Part shown: in pieces, positions 20,557-31,038 of the stretch
How the letters are laid out: every line of letters begins with the position of its first letter
How positions within the stretch are numbered: position 1 is the stretch's first letter
From: Gnetum montanum
Lineage: Eukaryota; Streptophyta; Gnetopsida; Gnetales; Gnetaceae
Direction of reading: 5' to 3'
Length of the DNA: 31,154 bases
NCBI GenBank assembly: GCA_015680685.1
Contig: MNCI01015735.1
Coordinates: 223,452-254,605, forward strand
Notes under the pieces: model-generated
The model's input: only the letters and a program-made list of their open reading frames with translations
The model's database searches: none
Told to the model about the DNA's origin: nothing
Position numbers and translations under genes: made by a program

Positions 20557-20963
20557 TGTAAGAAAATTATTATGTAAAAAAATTAGATTGCACAAGTAAT
20601 CAATGTATAGAATGTGGAAGTAGAAGGATCAAACCTCCAGCCATTTATGCCTTTGATTAATCTTATTTAAATTCTTCTTTCACACCGACACTCTGCAACG
20701 ATGGTGTATGCAACCTCCAAGCATCTACGGAAGGGACTTGAACTGCAATCCTACTATGATTCATGGTACCTTTGTTCTCCCATTAAAAAAAAATTTATAG
20801 GCCATGGAATCGGTTATCATGAGAGAAAATTTGAAAAATAAGAGACCCAAAACCCGATTCATATGTGGATGCCACCTCGATGCCAACACAAAAATGCATT
20901 ATGCCAACATGTATAAGTGTCAACAGATATGGAGGCCACTTCAACGCATAAATGCATGTTACA
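20557..20963 (-). repeat. 3' LTR of copia-1
   Basis: 407 bp; minus strand begins TGTAACATGC and ends CTTACA. CTATAAATTT on the minus strand (plus 20791-20800) is a likely TATA box, conserved at 26671-26680. Confidence 0.92.
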
Positions 20964-20980
20964 ATCTCCCACTTGGTCTC
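20964..20980 (-). promoter_or_regulatory. Polypurine tract of copia-1
   Basis: Minus strand GACCAAGTGGGAGAT directly before TGTAACATGC of the LTR, the usual form of plant copia tracts (AAGTGGGAGAT). Confidence 0.85.
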
Positions 20981-21276
20981 CATATTTAATCAAGTCCAGA
21001 GTTTAAGAAATAAATGCATGAATCATGGGGATAGTTCCTCTTAATGTGAGTATTATCTTCCATGTATTATAATGCATTATCTCTCAAACGTAATTCTTTA
21101 TATGGTAATGTAACTTTATGAATAAACCCAATGTTCATTCAAGGCCCTACCATATGTGTATTTTCTCTAATAACTATATGTGAAAACCATATGAGAAAAT
21201 AGCACAACTGAATAAGAGTTTCATTAAGACTATAAGTTGTATGTACAACAAATTACATTATGGAACCAAGTGCCAT

Positions 21277-21750
21277 CTAAACTACATGATCCTTAAATGA
21301 CTTCAGTGGCATTCCTTTTGTCAAAGGATCAACTATCATTAATTTAGTGCTTATATGTGCAATGATCACTTTATTTTCCTTAATGCATTCCCTTATGGCT
21401 AAGTACTTTATGTTGATGTGTTTACTTTGATTGCCACTCGTATTATTCTTATCCATAAAGATAATAGCTGAATTGTCACAAAACATTCTTAATGGCCTAG
21501 ATATAGAATCCAGAATTCTAAACCCTGTTATGAAACTCTTTAATCATACACCATGTGAAGTAGCCTCAAAACAAGAAATGAACTTTGCCTCCATTGTGGA
21601 AGTAGTAATCAAAGTTTACTTTCCACTTCTCTAGGATATAGCCCCTCTAGCTAGCATAAAAACATAACCAAATGTGGATTTCTATGAATCAACATAGCCA
21701 ACAAAGTCTGAATCAGAGTAGCCAATCACCTCCAAGGAGTCAGTTTGTTT
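21277..21750 (-). pseudogene. pol: Copia-1 RNase H
   Basis: Minus strand: CDNSAIIFMDKNNTSGNQSK, HINIKYLAIRECIKENKVII, then DPLTKGMPLKSFKDHV near the end of pol. The last block is the standard copia RNase H C-terminus (family D-P-L-T-K-G-L/M-P). Upstream the SGY..G..W and TTSTMEAKF-like parts (21600-21750) are present with frame breaks. It degrades RNA in RNA/DNA hybrids during copying. Confidence 0.88.
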
Positions 21751-21999
21751 ATACATAAGCATGTAGTCTTTTGTACCTTGAAGGTACCTCATCACTTTCT
21801 TTGTAGCCCTCCAATGGTCAATACCTAGATTACTCTGATATCCCACAACAAATGCAATGCTAGGTCTTGTGCAGACCTAAGAATACATAAGGCTTGTAAT
21901 AGCTAAAGCATACAGAATGTTGCTCATTTGACTCTTCTCCAAATCATTCCTCAGGCACTAGTTCAAATTGAACCTATCACCCTTCACAATGGGTGCTAT

Positions 22000-22830
22000 A
22001 CTTGGTAAACAATCTTTCATCCGAAACCTCTCTAAAACTTTATTGATATAGGTTTCCTGCAATAGTCCCAGAATACATTATGGATCTAAATGCCAATGAC
22101 ATAAGATGCCTAACCCAGATCCTTCATCTTGAAATTCTTAGAGAGAAAATGTTTTACCTTGTATAGATATCCACTATTATTAGTTGCAAGAAGGATATCA
22201 TCCACATATAAAAAGGAAATAAATTTTTATCCCACTAACCTTATGGTATATACATTAATCCATGGTGTTTTCTTCAAAACCAAATGAAATGATGAAATCA
22301 TGGAATTTTAAGTACCATTGACAAGAGGCCTTTTTAAATCCATATATGGATTTCTTGAGCTTGCATACCCAATTGCTCACCATCACTAGAGGAAAATCCT
22401 TTAGGTTGTTTCATATAAACCTCTTCCTCTAGATCACCATTAAGGAATCCTATTTTCACATCCATTTGATGTAATTCAAGATCAAAATGGGCAACCAATG
22501 ATAACACAACGGGAGTCCTTATTAGATACAAGAGAAAAGGTCTCCTTGTAATCTATTCCCTCTTTCTGAGTGAATCCTTTAGCGACAAGTTTGGCCTTAT
22601 ATCTTTTAATGTTGCCCAATGAGTATTTATTAGTCTTGAAGACCCATTTGCATCCAATGGCTTTTACACCATCAGACAACTTGACAAGATCCCAGACTTC
22701 ATTAGATGACATAGATTTCATCTCATCTTTCATGACATCATACCACAAGTTAGGTTCCTTACAACTCATGGCTGTGAAAACATTTTGGGATTATTTTTGG
22801 CTACTATGTTGTAGTCAACTCTTGTAGATA
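22000..22830 (-). pseudogene. pol: Copia-1 reverse transcriptase
   Basis: Minus strand: EPNLWYDVMKDEMKSMSSNE and VWDLVKLSDGVKAIGCKWVF (22750-22630), YKAKLVAKGFTQKEGIDYKE, LHQMDVKIGFLNGDLEEEVY (family M-D-V-K-T-A-F-L-N-G), EVYMKQPKGF, and an intact YVDDI at plus 22194-22208 within FLYVDDILLATNNSG. Frame changes occur near 22500 and 22370. Copia RT follows integrase, as here. Confidence 0.9.
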
Positions 22831-22849
22831 CACCATATAATCACTAGAA

Positions 22850-23100
22850 ATCACTGATCATCTTACTCTAGTAGATCTTCTTAATGTTGGTTCATCATTC
22901 TCTTGAGGATCATGATGTTCAACTAGTTGTTCAATAGGTTCTGGTATCTGTTGATTAGTTGGATCTACTACTTCTTGATTAGCAATTTGTGGAAATTTAA
23001 TGACTAGTTGTTGTTCATTATGCATTTGTGCTCTAGGTGTATTGTGCACAACAATCAGTCTATCATTTGAAATAGTGGGTTGAGCATCTATATGATGTAT
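22850..23100 (-). pseudogene. pol: Copia-1 integrase-RT linker
   Basis: Gln/Pro/Glu-rich frame (HNEQQLVIKFPQIANQEVVD, PQENDEPTLRRSTRVR), the usual variable linker ending in an R-R-S-x-R-x-R block before copia RT. Confidence 0.75.
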
Positions 23101-23876
23101 CTCACGAACAGTGTTCTAAGATCTACTATTTCACTAATCAAGTCATTCTCAAGAAATTTAGCATTTCTTAATTCCACAAACCTAGTAGTATATGATGGGC
23201 AATAAAATCTATATCCCTTAGACCATTCAACATATTCGATGAAATACCCACTTATGGTCCTTGGGTCTAGATTCTTTTCTTGTGGATTATAGACTCTTAC
23301 TTTAGATGGGTATCCCCAAATGTGTATATGTCACAAACTTGATTTCCAACCTTTCCATAATTCAAATGGTGTCTTTGAGACAGCCTTGGTTGGAACTTGG
23401 TTTAATATATACATGGCCATCTTAAGAGCTTTAGTCCACAAGGACTTAGGAAGCTTGGAGTTGCTAAGCATACTCCTCACCATGTCCAATAATGTTTGGT
23501 TTCTTCTTTCTAGCACACCATTTTGATCTAGAGAACTAGACATAGTGTACTAGGCAACAATCCCATGCTCTTGAAGAAACTTGGAAAATGGACCAGGTGC
23601 TTATCCATCATCATTATATCTACCATAGTATTCACCACCTCTATTAGATCTCACTATCTTTATTTTCTTACCACATTGTTTCTCTACTTCAGCCATAAAC
23701 ACCTTAAAGGCATCTAAAGCTTCACTCTTGTTATGAAGCAGGTAGAGATACACATATTGTGAATAATCATCAATAAAGGTAATGAAATACTTTTGTCCAT
23801 ACGCATCCATATCTGAAATATTTATATGTATGATCTCTAATATGTCTGAACTCCTCTTGGCACCTTTCTTTGACAT
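23100..23876 (-). pseudogene. pol: Copia-1 integrase
   Basis: Minus strand: IIHINISDMDAYGQKYFITF and FIDDYSQYVYLYLL (first catalytic Asp region), KKIKIVRSNRGGEYYGRY where the second catalytic Asp is Asn (AAT, plus 23643-23645; family R-S-D-R-G-G-E), then [19 protein letters not shown] with the catalytic Glu, [20 protein letters not shown] and [14 protein letters not shown]-terminal VYNPQEKNLDPRTISGYFIE is the usual copia integrase tail. A frame break separates 23601 and 23543. Inactive. Confidence 0.9.
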
Positions 23877-23888
23877 ATTGGTTTGCTT

Positions 23889-24440
23889 TCACTTTATGCA
23901 GTCCACATAAGTGTCAAAGTTAATAAAATATAGAGTGCTAATTACTCTATCATTTACTATTCTCTTTATTCTCTTAATAGAGATATGTCCTAATCTATGA
24001 TGCCAAAACATAGAGGATTCATCATTCATAACACATCTCTTAATTCTAGCATGAACATGCATAGAAGTATACGAAGTCTCATTTAGTACTTTAATTTTGA
24101 AAAGACCATTTGTCAATGTATCATTTCCAATAAGTTCAGATCTATAATATAAACTGAATATAGTGTCTAAAAAATTAAAGGTAAATTCGAATGATACAAG
24201 CCTTGAAATACAAATTAAATTCCTTGAAAAAATAGGAATATAAAATGTCTTTTCCAACTCTAAAACAAAAACACTACTTAAAATTAATTTGCATGTTCCA
24301 ACTGCCTCCACATGTGAGTGCATCTTGTTGCCTGAATAGATGCATAACTCACTTCCCACTGGCTTCCTTAGGTTTTTCACCCTCTACAAGGAATTGGTAA
24401 CATGGAATGTAGAACAAGAATTAATCCACCATGTGTCATG
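23889..24440 (-). pseudogene. pol: Copia-1 protease and GAG-pre-integrase domain
   Basis: WWINSCSTFHVTNS near 24430-24390 corresponds to W-x-x-D-S-G-A-T of copia proteases: the catalytic Asp is Asn and Gly is Cys, each one transition or transversion away. The following 163-codon frame ends with SSMFWHHRLGHISIKRIKRI and DTYVDCIK, the GAG-pre-integrase domain with the integrase His pair and the start of the Cys pair. Inactive protease. Confidence 0.87.
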
Positions 24441-25240
24441 ACCAACATCAACCATATTAGATTCAAAACAAATAAGTGAGAGTTGAGTACCTTTCTTTAT
24501 GTGCCCTTTCTTTTGCAAAAAAAGAAAAAAAAGAAAACATTAATATTCCTTCTTAATATTAGCTTGTGCAGGTAGGTTGACCTTCCTCTTTCCTTTGGCT
24601 TGTTCTTTATTCTTTCATTGTGTAGCTAGATGCACACTCTCTTTCGCTTCCATAGCAAGTCTTCCCTCTTCTTGCACACACATGGTCATTAGTTCATTGA
24701 TTGACCATTTGTCCTTATGTGTGTTATAAGAAATCTTAAAGGGTTTGTACTATAGTGAGAGCATGTTTAAGATGTAGTACACAAGGAAAGATTATGACAT
24801 CTCAACCTCAAGTGTTTTTAGTTGAGCCGCTATATCCCTCATTTGCATGATGTTCTCATGCACACCATGAGTTTTAGTGAGCTTCATGAATGAGAACTCC
24901 ATTATCAAGGTGCTGGCCAATGCCTTGTCTAGTGACTCAAATTGTTCATCAATGCATGCACATTATCATACTGTTCCAATGAACCACACATAGAAGCCGA
25001 GATCTTGGTTTTTATGAACATGACATAGAGGCAATTAGATTGCTCCCATTTTTCATAATTACCAATATCATCCAGATGGTTGATTGTTATAATGGAAAGT
25101 GGTTCATCCTTATGAATGACATTATTAATGTCCATCCAGCCCAAATGAAGAAGAATTCTCTCCTTCCACATCTTATAATTATCACCCTTTGAATTCAGGA
25201 ATGTTGCATTTAAAATCAGAGTAGCTTACAGGTTGTACAA
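24441..25240 (-). pseudogene. gag: Copia-1 Gag
   Basis: Minus strand: FLNSKGDNYKMWKERILLHL, NYEKWEQSNCLYVMFIKTKI, SASMCGSLEQYDNVHALMNN (25210-24930), the copia-type Gag (UBN2/DUF4219-like) N-terminus; then FMKLTKTHGVHENIMQMRDI, AAQLKTLEVEMS and WSINELMTMCVQEEGRLAME. A knuckle remnant near 24500-24540 (KKKGHIKK) sits in an A/T slippage-prone run and has lost most Cys. Frame breaks at 24930 and near 24770. Confidence 0.85.
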
Positions 25241-26017
25241 TTGCATAATCAAACATGCTTATGTCACTAAATTTGAGGTTAAAATACCATAAGACATGTT
25301 TACCAATGTAAAACATGAAAAATATGAATCAAATGACATAAAATTACTTATGGGATAAATTTTAATTTAAATAGATTCGTATATCCTTATGATGAAACTA
25401 TTAAATTATATTCCTTTTCTCAATCCTTATGGGCAAATTAAGAAAAATAATTTAATACATCATCCTAATTAATCATATTAAATACAATAAAAATTCCTGT
25501 GGGATAAAATTTATCAAATTACATATGATTAATCACAATTTTTAATGTTGTCTACCATACGTGATCCAAAAGCTCTTAGTACATAATTTTGCATAATTAA
25601 AGATGCTGTGGCTACTCTCTAATTAAACAAAATTATATAGATCACTAGTTATAATGATGCATACATATACAAAATATGCATAAAATTGATAAATTACCAA
25701 ATTTAACATGGTATAAACATAATTTTATCAAAAATGCATATAGCCAACTTGCTTGGGACATTAGCAAAGTTATCCTTTGACTTCTAATACTTTATAGCTA
25801 TGATACCTTTGGATTGTGACAGGTGGGAAAAGGAAACATTGGGTTAAAACCATGTCCTTTTTTTTTAAACACCGATGGTCATAGGTTGATACATGTTACA
25901 TAGTTACATAATGATTTTCCATGACCATTATGTATATTTTTATGGTTAAGTCATAAAACATAAGCCACATGCTTTTAAGTAACTAAACTAGCAGTAAAAT
26001 ATCCATTATTGACTCAT

Positions 26018-26118
26018 TGAAACATGATGGTCATGACTGAATTCTTAAAATTATGGGGAAAAAAATTGCTATGAAACATGATGGTCATGATCGAATTCTT
26101 AAAATTACAGGGAAAAAT
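26018..26118. repeat. Two-copy direct repeat, period 54 bp
   Basis: TGAAACATGATGGTCATGA at 26018 and at 26072, each followed by GAATTCTTAAAATTA and a GGGAAAAA run; a few substitutions separate the copies. Confidence 0.85.
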
Positions 26119-26180
26119 AAACTTGTTGTATCCTATCGAGTAAACACAATAATCTTGATGGTTCTAATAACACAATAAAC

Positions 26181-26250
26181 CAGGCAATAGGCATAGCAAC
26201 GTAGGCAATGGGTACAGTAATATAGGCAATGGACACAACAACATAGGCCA
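26181..26250. repeat. 21-bp tandem repeat, three to four units
   Basis: Units begin at 26181 (CAGGCAATAGG), 26202 (TAGGCAATGGG), 26223 (TAGGCAATGGA) and 26244 (TAGGCCATT, partial). The exact 21-bp spacing and repeated ACA(G/A)(T/C)AA(T/C) part show a minisatellite-like array in the copia-1 leader. Confidence 0.8.
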
Positions 26251-26424
26251 TTCAATATTAAATGCTCATGGGCAACACAACATACTTAAACATCCCACGT
26301 GCTATTGAAGTCGACGATAAATCTAGAATTCAATTTAATTCAAACTCAACAATCAGATTCCAGTCCAAAGTCAATATAAAAAATTGCACCATTGTCAAAA
26401 TGTGTCAAGATAAAGATCTAACAC

Positions 26425-26435
26425 TTCGATACCAA
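26425..26435 (-). promoter_or_regulatory. Primer binding site of copia-1, initiator-Met type
   Basis: Minus strand TGGTATCGAAG starts one base after the 5' LTR end; TGGTATC matches the common plant iMet primer site TGGTATCAGAGC, later bases have drifted. Confidence 0.8.
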
Positions 26436-26436
26436 A

Positions 26437-26843
26437 TGTAAGAAAATTATTGTGCAGAAAAATTGGATTGCACAAGTAATCAAAGTATAGAATGTGGAAG
26501 GAAATAGAACTAACCTCTAGCCATTGATACCTTTGATTAATCTTATTCAAATTCTTCTTTCACACCAATGCTTTGCAATGATGGTGTATGCAACCTCCAA
26601 GTGTCTATGAAAGGGACCTGAACTACAATCTTGCTGTGATTCATGGTACCTTTGTTCTCCCATCAAGAATAAATTTATAGGTCATAGAATTGGTTACCAT
26701 GAGTGAAAATTTGAAAAATAAGAGACCCAAAACCCCATTCGGATGTGGACGCCACCCCAATGCCAAAGCAAAAACATGTTATGCCAACACGTATAAGCGT
26801 CAATGGATATGAAGGCCACTTCAACACATAAACGCATGTTACA
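26437..26843 (-). repeat. 5' LTR of copia-1
   Basis: 407 bp, colinear with 20557-20963 without length change; TATA box on the minus strand at plus 26671-26680. Confidence 0.92.
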
Positions 26844-26848
26844 ATCTC

Positions 26849-27760
26849 TACACTCGAAGGGTAGAATCCTTGCACATCTCTAGACTGTGTTCCTTAAAAA
26901 AATATGGTTTCAAGGATACTACAACCTTTATAAAGTTTGAGCTCTACAAGGGTTGTTTTCACAGAGAAACACACCCAGCCCCACAAGGGCCTAACAAGCT
27001 CGAAAGATGTTTTCTCATAAGAAGTAGATCAACCCCATCGGGCTTACAAAAGAAGAAAAGAAAGATCAAAGAGAGAATGTAACTACAATTATAGACTCCT
27101 TACTTTGAAGCTCATAAAAAATACAACAAAAGATAAGGAATTGAAGTATAAAACAATCTTCAAGATGTATACAATGACAATTAATTCATATGAACACTAC
27201 TTGTATTTTTCATTAAGATATAGTCTACTTTTATAGCCTTTGTCATAGTTAAATGACCATTAAAATTCATACAATGGCTAGGAAATCTTATTTAAGCTTG
27301 GGATGTCTTACTAGTTTTTAGCTACATGCAGGTGGAGCATCTTACTTAAATTTGGAACATCTCAACTAAGACATCTTAGTTGCAATTGAGATGTGTGTTG
27401 TTTTTTCGGGATGTCTTGCATGAGACTGAGCTTATGCCATGGGGATTTATACTATTCTTTTGGCATGTCTTGGCAGATACTAAAACACTTCCTTTAGACT
27501 TTTAGATGTCTTTCATTTTTGTAATTCCTTCTATCTCTTTGCATACATTTTTGATCTTTTAACACTCCAATTGTTCATCTGAAGCTTTGTATCATCATAC
27601 GTTTTCCTTAGTCCTACAACAACTCACAAGTACATTTTCTAATTCTCTCCATTTTTTTTGTTAATTTTCAAAACTTTAGAAAATGGGTTAGTGTAATAAT
27701 ATCATATGATGGGCAAATAGAAACATAAACAATATCATACAAAATAGAAATGCAATATCA
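26849..27760 (-). repeat. Probable 3' LTR of copia-2
   Basis: Starts on the minus strand at 27760 with TGATATTGCA, right after a purine tract. A TATA-like CTATAAAAGTA lies at plus 27226-27236. Downstream text GGGTGTGTTTCTCTGTGAAA and GTAGAGCTCAA.CTTTATAAAGGTTGTAG is in the style of Tork-type R/U5 regions. The end is not fixed, since the partner LTR is outside the window. Confidence 0.6.
27226..27236 (-). promoter_or_regulatory. TATA box of copia-2 LTR
   Basis: CTATAAAAGTA on the minus strand, about 525 bp into the LTR. Confidence 0.45.
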
Positions 27761-27782
27761 TACTCCTTCTTTTTGGGCATCA
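27761..27782 (-). promoter_or_regulatory. Polypurine tract of copia-2
   Basis: Minus strand GATGCCCAAAAAGAAGGAGTA abuts the LTR start; this 'GATGCCAAAGGGGGAG' type is common in Tork/SIRE elements. Confidence 0.7.
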
Positions 27783-27839
27783 TCAAAAAGAATTCTTGTG
27801 AAACTTCCTATAAATATGAGCTCTTTTTTTTTATTTTAT

Positions 27840-28430
27840 TTATATGTTTATTATTGGTAATATTGAGAAAAGATAAGCTTCTTCCTTGATAGGACATGGT
27901 CCTATGCTTATATCTTTACGTAGAGCAGTAAATTGTTGTTCATTGAGAAGCTTGGTGAAGGCATCAACAAGTTGACCATTTGTCCTAATGTATTCTAGTT
28001 TTATATGTCCAAGTTGAGTATTTCCTTGTATAAAATGATGCCAAATTTCAATATTCTTAGTACAAGAGTGTTGAATAAGATTTTTGGTCATATTTTAGGC
28101 ACTATTATTGCCATAAAAAATGGATGTGTGATCTGATTGGATTCCTAGATTCTTGAGAGTTTCTTTTATCCACAATATTTATGTACAATAGCTCTCATTC
28201 GACATATATCCTACTTTAGCCATAGAAATTGTAGAGGTTTTCTTCTTAGTCATCCAAGAGACAAGACTTTTTCCTAGAAAGAAGTAGTTTCCACTTGTGC
28301 TTTGACAATCATTTATATAGCCTACCCAATCTGCATCATAATACACAACAAGATCAAGTGTGGAGTCCTTTGGATACTAAAGTCCCTAGTTAGTAATGCC
28401 TTTTAGATAATGAAAAATTCATTTAATATC
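27840..28430 (-). pseudogene. pol: Copia-2 RNase H
   Basis: Minus strand: LDLVVYYDADWVGYINDCQS, TSGNYFFLGKSLVSWMTKKK (28350-28240), FYGNNSA near 28110 (family D-N-x-S-A), then NLIQHSCTKNIEIWHHFIQG and LEYIRTNGQLVDAFTKLLNE, the end of pol. Stops near 28185 and 28097. First Asp (DADW) retained. Confidence 0.87.
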
Positions 28431-28549
28431 TTTTAAATAAGAATATTTGGGATTAGCTTGATACCTAGCACATATTCTAATGCTAAGTGCATACTAGTAG
28501 TTAAATACAATACGCTACCAATCATACCTGTATAGAGCTTGAGATCAAG

Positions 28550-29480
28550 AAATTTTTCTTATTCATATTTGTTAAGTTTGAAATGTGTAGCCATTAGTGT
28601 TGTCTTTACTTGCACATTAGCCAAGTTAAATTTTTTGCAATAGATCTTTGATGTATTTGATTTGATAAATGAAGATCTGACCTTTAGTTTGTTTGATTTA
28701 AAATCCAAGGAAGTTTTTTAGTTATCCCATCATGCTCATTTCAAATTCTGTTTACATAAGATCTAAAAATGTCTTGCATAAAATCTCATTAGTAAATTCA
28801 AATATAATATCATCAACATAAGTTTGCACAATGAGTAAATTTTTACCCTCTCTTTTAAGAAACAAAGCAGCATTAGCCTTACCTCTTTCGAAATCATTAT
28901 ACATGAGATGTTGTGAGAGTCTATCATACTAGCCTCTAGGGGCTTATTTGAGTCCATAGAAAGCCTTTTTCAATTTGAAAACATAGTTTGGATGAATAGG
29001 ATTTATAAATCCTTCAGTTGCTCAACATATAGTTCCTGTTGAACAGTCCCATTGAAAAAGGCACTCTTTACATCCATTTAATACAACTTGATACCTTTGA
29101 TATTTGCATAGGTTAAAAGAAGTCTAGTTCACTCAAGTTTGGCCATAGGAGCAAAGGTTTCATCCAAATCAATTCCCTCTTGCTTATTGTATCCTTTAGC
29201 AACCAATATAGCTTTGTTCTTAATGATGTCATTTTCATCTGTCTTGTTTCTAAACACTCAGTTTGTTCCAATAATATGCTTATGATTTGGTTTAGGAGTT
29301 AATTTTCATACATCATTTCTAATGAATTGATTTAGCTCTTCTTGCATGGCTTAAATCCATCCTTCCTCTATTTTATATTCTTTAAGATTTTTGGGCTTAA
29401 ATTATGAAATATACATAACATATGCACATATTTCTTTTTTTTGGCTCCTACTTTTGATTCCATCTTTTACTTGTCCAATG
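28550..29480 (-). pseudogene. pol: Copia-2 reverse transcriptase
   Basis: Minus strand: [79 protein letters not shown] (29065-29005), and TYVDDIIFEFTNE with an intact YVDD at plus 28800-28820. Then FKLNKYE.EKFLDLKLYTGM and GSVLYLTTSMHLA. A frame change lies near 29000. Several Trp/Gln codons have become stops. Confidence 0.88.
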
Positions 29481-29499
29481 ACATCATTGAGAGAGTGTG

Positions 29500-30400
29500 A
29501 TCTATAGGCTCTAGGCATTTTGAACTATGTTGAATAAGTATTTTCATGCTCACTTTCTATTTTAGAATCTTTATCAGTTGCTATAGGGGAAGTGCTAGAT
29601 ATCTTTTGGATAGAAACTTCTTCATCATCATAATGTAGAGTTGAACCATTAGTATAATCTATTTTAACATTCATAGTTTCCTCCACAATGTTGGTTCGTT
29701 TGTTGAATACTATGTAATCCCTACTAATAGTTGAATATCCTAGAAAGATTCCCTCATCAATTTTGGAATAAAATTTTCTTGGAGCATCTTTTTCATTTAG
29801 AATATAGCATTTTGAATAAAAAACATGAAAATAACCAATTGATGGATTTCTACCAGTCCATAATTCTTAAGGAGTTTTAGTAGTGAATATTCATATTATA
29901 ACTCTATTGGAGACATAGAATGTTTTGTTGATTACTTTAGCCCAAAAGCAATAAGGAATGTTTTTGTCATTCAAGATTTTTCTCCCCATTTTATTCAAAA
30001 TCCTATTTTTCCTTTCTAAAATACCATTTTATTAAGGAGTTTTGGAAGCAAAAAATTAATGTAGAATGTCATTCATCTGATTATATTGGTCAAATCTAGC
30101 ATTTTTAAACTATCCCCCATTATTACTTTTGATGACTTTGATAGCGTATTTCTTTTCATTATGTATCTTATTACAAATTCTCATGAAATGATCAAAATTC
30201 TATCCTTATGATATAAGAAAGAAATTGAAGTAAAATAAGAGAAATCATGAATAATAGTTAAAAAATACCATTTCTTTCCCAAACTAAGAGTTTGAGAGGG
30301 ACCAACCAAGTCCATGTGAAGTAATTCTAAATGATGAGAGGTAGAGATGCAATTTTTCTTACCAAACCTTACCCTTGTTTGCTTTTCTTTTTAACATGCT
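29500..30400 (-). pseudogene. pol: Copia-2 integrase and linker
   Basis: Minus strand: NKIHNEKKYAIKVIKSNNGG with Asn where the second catalytic Asp is expected (about 30115-30125), FKNARFDQYN, NGILERKNRILNKMGRKILN with the catalytic Glu (30020-29970), YCFWAKVINKTFYVSNRVII, ELWTGRNPSIGYFHVFYSKC, FLGYSTISRDYIVFNKRTNI and a long acidic linker to RT. Stops and short frameshifts occur throughout. Confidence 0.85.
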
Positions 30401-30409
30401 TTACAAGTA

Positions 30410-30960
30410 TTCAAGGAGAAATCCTTGAGTTTGGGAAGCTCTCAAACCATATCTTTTGAGACAAGGGTTTAAAGAATTCTTTGTTGATGTGACCTAGTTT
30501 CCTATGTCATATATGAACATCACCTATATTGCTAATTAGGCACTTGAATTCAAGGTTAGGATATGTCCAAAAACAATAGTATAAACATTTGCTTTTTTGT
30601 TTTCTTCTATAATAATTGTTTTGGATAGAGAATCTTTCACTTTACAAGTATTTTTAGAGAAGGTAACATTAAACTTTAAATTACAAAGTTGACTAACACT
30701 AAGAAGATTATGTTTAAGATCTTCATCAAAAAATACTTGATTAATAGTAGGTTAATCCTTAACTTCAATGGTACCAATACATTTAATTTGAGCTTCTATG
30801 CCGTCTCTAAAGGTGATAGTTCCATAGTTTTATTTTGAAAGGTATACAAATTGAGATTTGTTTCCTGTCATATGTTTTGAACATTTTTTGTCAATGTACC
30901 AAGTGCTACTTTATATAGCAGAGAGTGCAACTTGTGCAATTATGCCCCTTTCAGAACTCT
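30410..30960 (-). pseudogene. pol: Copia-2 protease and pre-integrase region
   Basis: STWYIDKKCSKHMTGNKSQF near 30900-30845 matches the Tork/SIRE protease start, normally W-Y-L-D-S-G-C-S-x-H-M-T-G: Asp is kept but Ser-Gly are both Lys. Then YGTITFRDGIEAQIKCIGTI, DEDLKHNLLSVSQLCNLKFN (30730-30680) and a decayed pre-integrase part. Upstream lies about 80 bp of Lys/Arg-rich text before the interrupting LTR. Inactive. Confidence 0.82.
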
Positions 30961-31038
30961 TATATTTTTGCCTCCAAACTTTCTTTTCCTACAACACATC
31001 TTTTCTAGGTTATTTTGGAATAGACCAAGCATAGTGTT

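Larger units (their letters stand above)
25250..26424 (-). other. Long AT-rich leader of copia-1
   Basis: About 1.2 kb between primer site and gag with no coding text. It holds a 54-bp duplication (26018-26118) and a 21-bp tandem repeat (26181-26250). Long leaders of this kind occur in some plant copia elements. Confidence 0.6.
20557..26843 (-). mobile_element. Copia-1 LTR retrotransposon
   Basis: A complete-length Ty1/copia element on the minus strand: two LTRs of equal length (407 bp), initiator-Met-type primer site, gag, PR, IN, RT and RH in copia order (integrase before RT) and a polypurine tract. Flanking 5-mers are ATCTT (20552-20556) and ATCTC (26844-26848), a duplication with one transition. 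All coding domains have stops. LTRs appear to differ at roughly a tenth of positions by eye, mostly transitions. Confidence 0.92.
26849..31038 (-). mobile_element. Copia-2 LTR retrotransposon, partial (Tork/SIRE-like)
   Basis: Minus-strand copia element with 3' LTR, polypurine-like tract, RH, RT, IN and PR. Gag and the 5' LTR are not in the window, because another LTR interrupts it at 31039. TYVDDIIF and the WYID..CSKHMTGN protease region are typical of Tork/SIRE elements. The left edge is uncertain: copia-1 lies at 26843. Coding parts have many stops. Confidence 0.85.

Noticed and set aside
20795-20989. Overlapping open frames on both strands, with a similar one at 26675-26875
   Set aside because: They are the two LTRs of copia-1; the apparent protein similarity is just LTR identity.
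26181-26250. Short regular repeats as a CRISPR-like array
   Set aside because: Units are contiguous at 21 bp with no spacers, within a plant retrotransposon leader.
26870-27082. 70-codon frame with a Lys/Arg-rich end
   Set aside because: It lies in the presumed copia-2 LTR, antisense to it, with no similarity to a protein family.
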